A stretch of DNA of 9,318 nt from Thermoleophilia bacterium (GTDB lineage Bacteria > Actinomycetota > Thermoleophilia > Miltoncostaeales > Miltoncostaeaceae), in the NCBI GenBank assembly GCA_017882555.1, contig JADGPH010000239.1:1-9318 (forward strand). The letters are read 5' to 3'. Position 1 is the first letter of the stretch. Each line of letters opens with the position of its first letter. A model generated the notes under the pieces. It was not told the DNA's origin. It searched no databases and worked only from the letters and a program-made list of their open reading frames with translations. Below, one piece after another: positions 1 to 5,628 of the stretch. Made by a program: the position numbers and the translations under genes.

Positions 1-538
1 CCATCGCACATGCCCGATCCCCCGCATCCCGCATCCGGGCGAGTAGATGCTGCAGCGTGACCGGATCGGGGGTGGTGTGGGTCGGCGGCTCCGACCGATT
101 GCCGATGATCACCTCGACCGTGCTCAGCAGGCCGGCGGAGACGTCCGAGGCCCCCAGCACCGCGCGCAGCAGGTATGCGCAGGTGGTCTTACCGTTGGTC
201 CCGGTCACCCCGACCGTTCGCACGACATGCGCGGGGTTGCCCTCCAACGCCGCGGCGGCCAACGCCACCGCCACGCGTGCGTCCTTGACCACCAACTGCG
301 GCGCAGCGACCGGGACCTCGCGTTCGACGATGAGGGCGCTCGCCCCGTGAGCCGCTGCCTGGGGAGCGAAATCGTGGCCGTCGACCGCAACCCCGGGGAT
401 GCACACGAACACCGCGCCCGGCCCACACTGATCGGCGCGGGCCGCGACATGGTCGACGATAACGGGACCGTCTGGGAGCTGGACGGCGCGAACCAAGCCG
501 GCGCCCGACACCACCTCCATCAACCGCTCGAGTGTCAT
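1..538 (-). CDS. murE: UDP-N-acetylmuramyl-tripeptide synthetase MurE, N-terminal part (cut by window edge)
   Basis: The gene encodes a cytoplasmic Mur ligase that adds the third amino acid to UDP-MurNAc-L-Ala-D-Glu. Only 179 codons are present, and the frame is still open at base 2. The N-terminal Mur domain shows GAVFVCIPG (about 41-49) followed by DGHDF (53-57). The ATP-binding P-loop TGTNGKTT lies at 112-119 and the substrate-loop TTPDP at 155-159. The last visible residues, ACAM, fit the start of the family motif AMEVSSH. The chosen ATG is preceded by GGGA at proper spacing. An in-frame ATG two codons upstream would leave no room for that site. It follows ftsI after a 34-base gap, as in other dcw clusters. 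The usual DSR signature before the first glycine loop reads AAR here (32-34). The domain deciding meso-DAP versus lysine lies outside the window, so the third residue cannot be told. Confidence 0.95.
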   Translation of the reverse strand, partial: MTLERLMEVVSGAGLVRAVQLPDGPVIVDHVAARADQCGPGAVFVCIPGVAVDGHDFAPQAAAHGASALIVEREVPVAAPQLVVKDARVAVALAAAALEGNPAHVVRTVGVTGTNGKTTCAYLLRAVLGASDVSAGLLSTVEVIIGNRSEPPTHTTPDPVTLQHLLARMRDAGDRACAM

Positions 539-572
539 GCGCATTCCCGACGCCTGGGTTCCGAACGCCCAC

Positions 573-2348
573 TCACCCCGGCGGGATGCCGAGACGAACC
601 AATGCCATCGACGCGATCTTGCTGAAGGCAGGCGCCGCCACCGTGCCACCGAATGTCCCGACGCCAGGCTCATCCACGGTCACGGCGACGACCAACTTCG
701 GGTTGTTCGCCGGGACGTAGCCGGCAAACGAGGACATGAACTGCGAGCTGCTGTACTGGCCGTTCGTACCGACCAATTGGGCGGTACCGGTCTTTCCCGC
801 GACCGAGTATCCCGTCACCCTCGCCGCATCACCGGTACCTTGAGACGACACCACCTTGCGCAGCATGGAATCGACCTCGAGCGCAGTCTGGGAGGAGATG
901 ATCCGTGTCCCGTTCGGGTAAGCGACCGGATGGCCAGCGATGCTCGCCACCAGATGCGGCGTCACGAGTCGACCCCTGTTGGCAATCACGGCGTACGCAC
1001 GGGCAAGCTGCACCTGCGTGGTGGACAGGCCCTGGCCGATTGGCACGTTGCCGATCGAGACCCCGGACCATTGCGGCCCGCCATATTCAGGAAAGAAACC
1101 TGTGGCCTCGCCGGGAAAGTCGATTCCGGTCGGTCGGCCAAATCCAAACTTGGCAATCCAATTCGTCAGTGAGGGACCGCCGAGTTGCTGGGCAACCTCG
1201 ACGGTACCGATGTTGCTTGAGCGCTCCAAGATCTGCGACACCGACCAGATCGCGGTCCGGTGCAATTCGGCATCATGGAGGGTCCTATCGTAGATGCGCA
1301 GCACCCCGGGCACGACCATCCTGGTGTTCGGGGTCACTAGGCCTTCCTGAATCGCGGCGGACATCGTCACGATCTTGAAGATCGATCCCGGCTCAAACGC
1401 GTCGGTGATCGATCGGACGCGTGCCAACGATGGATCGAAGCTGACGCGATCGTTGGGGTTGTACCCCGGCGAGGTCGCCATCGCGAGAATTGCACCTGTT
1501 TGGGGCTGCATCACGAGCCCGCTGACGGCCTTGGCTTTGAACTGGGCACGGGCTGCGGCCAGGATTGATTCGAGGTTCGACTGAATCTGGGAGTCGATGG
1601 TCAGTTGGACGGTCCGGCCAGGTTGGGCGACGACGTTCTTGACCGTGCTGAGCACTTTGCCTTGTGGACTCTGGTTCTCCACCAAGACACCGGGCTTCCC
1701 GACCAAGGTCGAGTTGTATTGCTCTTCGAGCCCGGAAATGCCCCCGTTGGCGCCGGTCAACCCGACCACCTGCGCCCCGATAGTGCTGCCCGGAAGGTCG
1801 CGGCTAAACGAGTCCTGAACACTGATCCCGCTAAGACCGAGATTCCGAATCGCGCTACCGGCAGATTGGCTCAAGCCCTGCGCCACGATCGAGTAGCCAC
1901 CCTGCACGATGAGCTTCGCCAGCACGGCATTCTCGGACATCCGGACGATCGGCGCGAGTTGCGCCGCCGCCTGGTGGGCATTCGTAACGAGGTACGGCGT
2001 AGCGATCACGGTGTCACTCAGACGATCGAACGCAAGCTCGTAGCCGTTGCGATCCACGATGGCGCCGCGTTGCCCCGGAAGCGGAATGGTCATCTGCTGC
2101 TGCCCGGCGGCAATCGCGGACAGCGTGCCCGAGCTCACGATTCCGAGCCACCCAGCGCGGAGCACCATCAACAACACGCCGACAACCGCCGTTGCAGCGA
2201 GCAGCCGAATACGACGGGAGCCCGCACGCCGCGAGAGAGGCGGCGTTCGTTGGGAGCGCGCCGTTCGACCTCGTGATGGAGGCCGCTGCCGCTGTCGAGA
2301 GGCACCCGTCCCAGGGCGACGTGAACGCGAAGTCGGGCGGCGATCCAC
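573..2348 (-). CDS. ftsI: Division-specific peptidoglycan transpeptidase (class B PBP, FtsI/PbpB)
   Basis: The product is a 591-aa septal transpeptidase that cross-links peptidoglycan on the outer face of the membrane, with FtsW and FtsL/FtsQ-type partners. Residues 1-46 are a very basic cytoplasmic tail, followed by one membrane segment at about 47-72. The class B dimerisation domain carries RGAIVDRNG (94-102). The transpeptidase domain has all three penicillin-binding motifs: SxxK at 322-325 (SIFK, nucleophile Ser322), SxN at 377-379 (SSN) and KTG at 519-521. There are no PASTA domains. The start is GTG, four bases after the stop of the FtsL-like gene, so translation is probably coupled. 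Only a weak ribosome-binding site is visible, and part of the basic tail could be a start artefact. Position between ftsL-like and murE supports ftsI rather than a sporulation or elongation PBP. Confidence 0.95.
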   Translation of the reverse strand: MDRRPTSRSRRPGTGASRQRQRPPSRGRTARSQRTPPLSRRAGSRRIRLLAATAVVGVLLMVLRAGWLGIVSSGTLSAIAAGQQQMTIPLPGQRGAIVDRNGYELAFDRLSDTVIATPYLVTNAHQAAAQLAPIVRMSENAVLAKLIVQGGYSIVAQGLSQSAGSAIRNLGLSGISVQDSFSRDLPGSTIGAQVVGLTGANGGISGLEEQYNSTLVGKPGVLVENQSPQGKVLSTVKNVVAQPGRTVQLTIDSQIQSNLESILAAARAQFKAKAVSGLVMQPQTGAILAMATSPGYNPNDRVSFDPSLARVRSITDAFEPGSIFKIVTMSAAIQEGLVTPNTRMVVPGVLRIYDRTLHDAELHRTAIWSVSQILERSSNIGTVEVAQQLGGPSLTNWIAKFGFGRPTGIDFPGEATGFFPEYGGPQWSGVSIGNVPIGQGLSTTQVQLARAYAVIANRGRLVTPHLVASIAGHPVAYPNGTRIISSQTALEVDSMLRKVVSSQGTGDAARVTGYSVAGKTGTAQLVGTNGQYSSSQFMSSFAGYVPANNPKLVVAVTVDEPGVGTFGGTVAAPAFSKIASMALVRLGIPPG

Positions 2349-2352
2349 CGAC

Positions 2353-2760
2353 CTACCGAGTTGGGAGGACCGCGCGCAGGATGGTCACCTGCGCCGAGGT
2401 CTCTTGTTTCATGCCGAGCATCCGCGTGGCCGCAATTCGGACCTGCGCGTCCTCTTGCTGCAGCGCGGCGTTGAGATTGATGATCTCCGACTGCGCTTCG
2501 TTGGCGCGTTGGATCGTGAGGCTCGACCGCGTCGACAAGCGCAGCGTCGCCGCGTTGATCCAGATGATCCCGCCGAGCATGACCGCGAGCGCCGGGACCC
2601 ACATCCAGCGCACAAGCACGCGTACGTGGCGTTTCGGCTGTGCGGCGGTGCGCGACGACGGACGACGGGTCGGGCGTGGCTGCTCGAGCGGACGAGCACG
2701 CGCAGGCGCCGTCGCAGCGCGTCGACCAGCCGGCGCTGCAGCGCGTGCGCGAGTGCTCAT
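2353..2760 (-). CDS. ftsL: FtsL-like cell-division protein (bitopic membrane protein)
   Basis: The product is a 135-aa protein with the FtsL layout. Residues 1-48 are an Arg/Ala/Pro-rich cytoplasmic tail. One membrane segment lies at about 50-69 (WMWVPALAVMLGGIIW), followed by a short extracytoplasmic helix with coiled-coil character at roughly 80-115. FtsL is known to form a septal complex with DivIC/FtsB and FtsQ that activates FtsWI. Sequence conservation in this family is very low, so the assignment rests on architecture and on position between rsmH and ftsI, where ftsL sits in many bacteria. The ATG overlaps the rsmH stop by four bases (ATGA), so translation is likely coupled. The coiled coil is short, and a lineage-specific septal protein unrelated by descent cannot be excluded. 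Confidence 0.75.
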   Translation of the reverse strand: MSTRARAAAPAGRRAATAPARARPLEQPRPTRRPSSRTAAQPKRHVRVLVRWMWVPALAVMLGGIIWINAATLRLSTRSSLTIQRANEAQSEIINLNAALQQEDAQVRIAATRMLGMKQETSAQVTILRAVLPTR

Positions 2761-3731
2761 TCCGCTTCCAACTTGCGAACAGCCCGCAACCGGGCAGAAC
2801 GAGAACGTGGATTGCGATGCAGCTCGGGAGCGCTTGGCATCACCGCGCGACCATTGAGCAGTTTGCCCTCGGGGTGTCGACCACAGCCACAGACCGGCAT
2901 GCCGGGAGGGCAGATACAGCCCTGCGAGCGAGCGCGCATGAACCGCTTGACGGTGCGATCTTCGAGGGAGTGGAAACTGATGACAGCCAGGACACCGTTG
3001 ACCGCAAGTAGATCGAAAGCGGATTCCAAGGCATGCGGAAGGAGCTCGAGCTCGGCGTTGACGACGATCCGCAGCGCCTGGAAGACACGCTTGGCGGGGT
3101 GACCACCGGCAAACAGGGCGGCGGCGGGGATCGCAGACCGGACAACCTCGACCAGATCAGCGGTGGTCGTGATGGGATCCACATCGCGACGACGGACAAT
3201 CGCCCGAGCAATCTGGCGTGCATATCGCTCTTCGCCGTATTCGCGGAACCAACGCGCAAGGTCCGCTTCAGTGGATTCCGCAACCAAGGTCGCGGCGGAG
3301 ACGGGCTGGCCAGGGTCCATGCGCATATCTAGCGGGGCCTGCCGGGCATACGAGAACCCGCGCTCCGGGCGGTCGACCTGCATCGACGAGATCCCGAGAT
3401 CCATCAGGATTGCATCGGCGCGAAGTCCTTCCTCAACCAGTTCATCGAGTGCCTCCGCAAAGTTGCGACGCTCAAAGCGCGTCTCACACGACGCGCTCGC
3501 AGCGAACGCCTCGAAGTACGGCCGCACATCGGGGTCTTGATCGATCGCGACGAAGAGCCCCTGCGGACCCAGTTCTTCGGCAATGCGCCGCGCGTGACCG
3601 CCGGCGCCGAACGTGCAATCGACGACGACCTGGCCGGCCTGCGGACGCAGCAGGTCCAGGACCTCGTCGGCGAGGACCGGCTCGTGAGCGACTACAGGGT
3701 TACCCAACGCGATCGGCAAGACGCTTGGCAC
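2757..3731 (-). CDS. rsmH: 16S rRNA (cytosine1402-N4)-methyltransferase RsmH (MraW)
   Basis: The product is a cytoplasmic SAM-dependent enzyme that methylates N4 of C1402 in the decoding centre of 16S rRNA. Numbered from the chosen GTG (324 aa), it shows HEPVL (16-20), the SAM-binding motif DCTFGAGGH (38-46), the acidic DQD after strand 2 (64-66), ILMDLGISSMQVD (108-120), and the family signature ISFHSLEDRTVK (251-262). Four Cys follow at 272, 274, 281 and 283. The frame is open to 3821, but the extra 30 residues overlap mraZ and look non-conserved. The GTG at 3731 is preceded nine bases upstream by GAGAGGGGG (3741-3749), a strong ribosome-binding site. This start overlaps mraZ by 32 bases. 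TTG codons at 3719 and 3707 are alternatives without a good site. Confidence 0.95.
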   Translation of the reverse strand: MPSVLPIALGNPVVAHEPVLADEVLDLLRPQAGQVVVDCTFGAGGHARRIAEELGPQGLFVAIDQDPDVRPYFEAFAASASCETRFERRNFAEALDELVEEGLRADAILMDLGISSMQVDRPERGFSYARQAPLDMRMDPGQPVSAATLVAESTEADLARWFREYGEERYARQIARAIVRRRDVDPITTTADLVEVVRSAIPAAALFAGGHPAKRVFQALRIVVNAELELLPHALESAFDLLAVNGVLAVISFHSLEDRTVKRFMRARSQGCICPPGMPVCGCGRHPEGKLLNGRAVMPSAPELHRNPRSRSARLRAVRKLEAE

Positions 3732-4149
3732 GGGCCGACACCCCCTCTCGACGGAGTGCTGCGAACCGATCCGAGAGACGGTCGCCATCCCAGACCTCCA
3801 GGTATTCACCGGCACCAACAACCTTCACGCGGGATTCGAGGCCTGCGTGTTCACGCAGTTCAGCCGGCAGAAGAATCCGTCCCTGGCGATCGAGGTCTTG
3901 CTCGAAGGCTCCCGCGGACAGAAACCGGCTCAGTTCACGGCCCTCGTCGTCGAGGACGCTCATGGCACCAAACGTGCGCTCGATCAATCCGGCCCAGTCT
4001 CCCCGTGGCACCACGATCAGGCATTCGTCGATCCACCAGCCGACCACCGCTCCGCCGATAAACGGTTCGCGCAGTCGAGCCGGAATCGCCAACCGAAAAC
4101 GGTTGTCGAGGCTGCATTCGTGGGTCCCTGTGAGCAACCGGCGTTGCAT
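3700..4149 (-). CDS. mraZ: Transcriptional regulator / division-cluster protein MraZ
   Basis: MraZ is an AbrB-fold DNA-binding protein, forming ring oligomers in known cases, that represses the promoter of its own dcw operon. The product is 149 aa with two SpoVT-AbrB-type repeats. Repeat 1 contains LDNRFRLAIPARLRE (about 14-28) and repeat 2 DRQGRILLPAELRE (87-100), followed by LEVWD (117-121). The length is usual for the family. The first repeat has DNRFR where the usual pattern is D-x-K-G-R, so the conserved glycine seems replaced by Phe. The ATG is preceded by GGTGGGG, which doubles as the last of three GTGGGG repeats. The open frame continues upstream to 4698, but that part runs through the control region and an opposing gene and is not coding. 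It is the first gene of the operon. Confidence 0.95.
   Translation of the reverse strand: MQRRLLTGTHECSLDNRFRLAIPARLREPFIGGAVVGWWIDECLIVVPRGDWAGLIERTFGAMSVLDDEGRELSRFLSAGAFEQDLDRQGRILLPAELREHAGLESRVKVVGAGEYLEVWDGDRLSDRFAALRREGVSARAKRLADRVG
3741..3749 (-). promoter_or_regulatory. Ribosome-binding site that sets the rsmH start
   Basis: On the minus strand these bases read GAGAGGGGG and end nine bases before GTG 3731. They lie inside the end of mraZ and are the best Shine-Dalgarno-like site near the candidate starts of rsmH, so the start was placed at 3731 rather than at the longer 3821 or shorter TTG options. Confidence 0.55.
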
Positions 4150-4152
4150 GTG

Positions 4153-4178
4153 CCCCACCGTACCCCACATCTCCCCAC
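4153..4178 (-). promoter_or_regulatory. Probable MraZ binding region (three GTGGGG direct repeats, 10-bp period)
   Basis: On the minus strand GTGGGG occurs at 4178-4173, 4168-4163 and 4158-4153, exactly 10 bp apart and ending just before the mraZ ATG. MraZ proteins are known to bind G-rich TGGGN-type direct repeats separated by 5 bp upstream of mraZ. Spacing, copy number and position all fit. No clear -35/-10 pair could be assigned for mraZ next to it. Confidence 0.75.
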
Positions 4179-4255
4179 ATAACAACGCTTTTTGCCCCAA
4201 GAACGGCAACTTGGTCCCCACCGGCGCCGCTCGCGCGATCGAGGCCAATTCAACC

Positions 4256-4269
4256 CGAACAGGTGTTCC
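4256..4269 (+). promoter_or_regulatory. LexA (SOS) box 1
   Basis: The bases CGAACAGGTGTTCC match the Gram-positive/actinobacterial LexA consensus CGAACRNRYGTTYG at all but the last position. The site lies about 28 bp upstream of the 4297 gene, in the -35 area of its likely promoter. Confidence 0.7.
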
Positions 4270-4279
4270 GTCCGACGGG

Positions 4280-4293
4280 CGAACTAATGTTCG
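4280..4293 (+). promoter_or_regulatory. LexA (SOS) box 2
   Basis: The bases CGAACTAATGTTCG form perfect CGAAC/GTTCG half-sites with a 4-bp spacer. Only the first spacer base departs from the usual purine. The box ends three bases before the ATG at 4297 and is centred 24 bp from box 1. Two such boxes in 38 bp make chance unlikely. Confidence 0.75.
4285..4290 (+). promoter_or_regulatory. Candidate -10 element (TAATGT) for a leaderless transcript
   Basis: TAATGT fits the TAnnnT form of actinobacterial -10 elements and ends six bases before the A of ATG 4297. Transcription would then begin at or next to the start codon, giving a leaderless mRNA. This agrees with the absence of a usable ribosome-binding site. 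It sits inside LexA box 2. No good -35 hexamer is visible, and the -35 area falls on box 1. Confidence 0.4.
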
Positions 4294-4296
4294 GGT

Positions 4297-4641
4297 ATGA
4301 CTACAACTCTGCAGACCACCCACCTGCCCCATCGGCCGGTCGCATCGCAACTGAGCATTGTTGGGAAGGCCCGGCGGACCCGTCCTCCGCTCTCGGCCAC
4401 GCTCGCGCTCTTTGCCGCGGGTATGACGCCCGGGTTCCTGCTGGCCAGCGTCGCCTCGGCCCAAGGAAGCGCAGGCATCGTCGACACCGAACTCCTCCTC
4501 GCCGGCGCCGCCGCTGTGACCGCCCTGACCGCGGCAACACGGGCCCGCCACATCCAACGGCAGCGTCAGCAACGGATCCGCCAGCGAGCCGCAATGCGGC
4601 CCACCGCTCCGACACCCATACCCATGCGCCGCGCTGCCTGA
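4297..4641 (+). CDS. Small two-pass membrane protein, probably SOS-induced, function unknown
   Basis: I do not recognise this 114-aa protein. It has a basic N-terminal stretch (KARRTR, 24-29), a hydrophobic segment at about 32-55, a short polar turn, and a second hydrophobic segment at about 62-82. The C-terminal tail is strongly basic (about 83-113) with RQRQQRIRQR at 88-97. A hairpin with both ends in the cytoplasm is likely. The first segment could instead be a signal peptide ending near VASA (52-55). Codon use is GC-rich at third positions like the neighbours, which supports real coding. It is monocistronic, divergent from mraZ, with two LexA boxes directly before its ATG. Known SOS division inhibitors (YneA, DivS, ChiZ, SidA) are also small membrane proteins. 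By analogy it may inhibit division, but no homology to them and no LysM motif is seen. Confidence 0.75.
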   Translation: MTTTLQTTHLPHRPVASQLSIVGKARRTRPPLSATLALFAAGMTPGFLLASVASAQGSAGIVDTELLLAGAAAVTALTAATRARHIQRQRQQRIRQRAAMRPTAPTPIPMRRAA

Positions 4642-4684
4642 CTCCCGCCCCATCGTACGAGCAACACGTAGCTGAAACACATTG

Positions 4685-4697
4685 TGACCGGCGGTCA
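4685..4697. promoter_or_regulatory. Perfect 13-bp palindrome upstream of the ppx operon, possible operator
   Basis: TGACCG-G-CGGTCA is an exact inverted repeat with a one-base centre. It lies in the 120-bp gap between 4641 and 4762, upstream of a TACGGT (4717-4722) that could be a -10 element. A dimeric repressor site is possible; the protein is unknown. Confidence 0.35.
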
Positions 4698-4716
4698 TCG
4701 GATCACTGCGATGCGC

Positions 4717-4722
4717 TACGGT
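4717..4722 (+). promoter_or_regulatory. Possible -10 element of the ppx operon
   Basis: TACGGT fits the TAnnnT pattern and lies 40 bases before the chosen ppx start. No -35 partner is convincing. AAGGAG at 4725-4730 is too close to the GTG at 4732 and too far from the GTG at 4762 to be a normal ribosome-binding site. Confidence 0.25.
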
Positions 4723-4761
4723 CCAAGGAGTGTGTGTTCACCGAATTGCAACATCTCGCCA

Positions 4762-5628
4762 GTGATCGCGGCAGCGATCGACGTTGGTACGAACACCACA
4801 CGACTGCTGGTCGCTCGGGTCGAATCAGGACGTATCACCCCGCTGGCGACCGGCGGGGTGATGACCGCACTCGGCACCGGACTCGAACAGACCGGCCGGA
4901 TTACCGAGGCCGGGCTTGAGCTGGTCGAACAGATCGTTGCGACGATGGCCGTCGAGGCGCGGGCACTGGGAGCCGAACGCATCGCAATCGCGTGCACAGC
5001 AGTCGGTCGCGACGCAACCAACGCGCCCGAACTCCTGTCACGCATTGCTGCGGCGACGGGCGTCACCGCCCACGTTCTCTCAGGCGAACGTGAGGCCGAG
5101 CTCGCATTTGCGGGACTTGTCGCCGACGGGGCGTCGGACCCGCTCGTGGCGGCGGATCTTGGCGGTGGATCGCTCGAGCTCATGGGTGGAGTCGCGGGCA
5201 GGCTGACCTGGGCAACGTCCTTGCCGATCGGAGTGCGCAAGCTCACTGAGCGCTATGTGACCACCGATCCGCCGACGCCCGAGACCCGAGCAGCGATCAC
5301 CGACGCCGTTCTGGCCGACATCGCACCAATTGCCACCGAACATCCCGCCCGAGCCATGTTGGTGACCGGCGGCTCCGCCGCAGCACTCTCGCGTCTCGCA
5401 GGAACGGCCCATCTCGACGAGGCCGCCCTGTCGCGCGCCGCCGAACTTCTTACCGGGCACCCTGCCAACGACCTTGCCGAGCCCACCGGGCTTGAGCCGG
5501 CCCGCCTGCGGCTGTGCTTCGCAGGCGCAGCGGCGCTGGACGGCTTGCGTCGTGCCTTCGCCCTCGACGCGCTCGATGTCTCAACTGCGGGATTGCGTGA
5601 AGGACTCGTGTTGGAGGCGACTCTGTGA
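4762..5628 (+). CDS. ppx: Exopolyphosphatase / pppGpp phosphohydrolase family protein (Ppx/GppA)
   Basis: Members of this ASKHA-fold family remove terminal phosphate from inorganic polyphosphate and/or convert pppGpp to ppGpp in the cytoplasm. From the chosen GTG it is 288 aa, a short actinobacterial-type Ppx without a C-terminal HD domain. Visible motifs are the first phosphate loop AAIDVGTNTTRLLVA (about 4-18), ACTAVGRDATN (77-87), SGEREAELAF (107-116) with the region of the catalytic glutamate, the second phosphate loop DLGGGS (132-137) and VTGGSAA (201-207). GTG 4762 is chosen because it places the family's start right before AAIDVGTN. GTG codons at 4732 and 4684 would add 10 or 26 unconserved residues. 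It heads a run of overlapping genes, and its stop overlaps the next start as GTGA. Polyphosphate is the more likely substrate given the CHAD genes downstream. Confidence 0.92.
   Translation: MIAAAIDVGTNTTRLLVARVESGRITPLATGGVMTALGTGLEQTGRITEAGLELVEQIVATMAVEARALGAERIAIACTAVGRDATNAPELLSRIAAATGVTAHVLSGEREAELAFAGLVADGASDPLVAADLGGGSLELMGGVAGRLTWATSLPIGVRKLTERYVTTDPPTPETRAAITDAVLADIAPIATEHPARAMLVTGGSAAALSRLAGTAHLDEAALSRAAELLTGHPANDLAEPTGLEPARLRLCFAGAAALDGLRRAFALDALDVSTAGLREGLVLEATL

Noticed and set aside
2047..3102. 351-codon open frame on the plus strand opposite ftsI, the ftsL-like gene and rsmH
   Set aside because: Antisense to three convincing genes, Arg-rich composition, no recognisable motif.
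4216..4221. A fourth GTGGGG on the minus strand
   Set aside because: It is 43 bp from the nearest repeat and not in the 10-bp phase, so it is not counted as part of the MraZ region.
4642..4684. Possible terminator after the small membrane gene
   Set aside because: No stem-loop followed by a T-run is visible.
4150..4698. Upstream extension of the mraZ frame
   Set aside because: It crosses the MraZ repeats, the SOS boxes and the opposite small membrane gene, and has no MraZ similarity before the ATG at 4149.
4736..4742. GTTCACC upstream of ppx resembling a PHO-box unit of actinobacterial PhoP
   Set aside because: There is no second unit at 11-bp spacing on either side; a single 7-mer is not enough.
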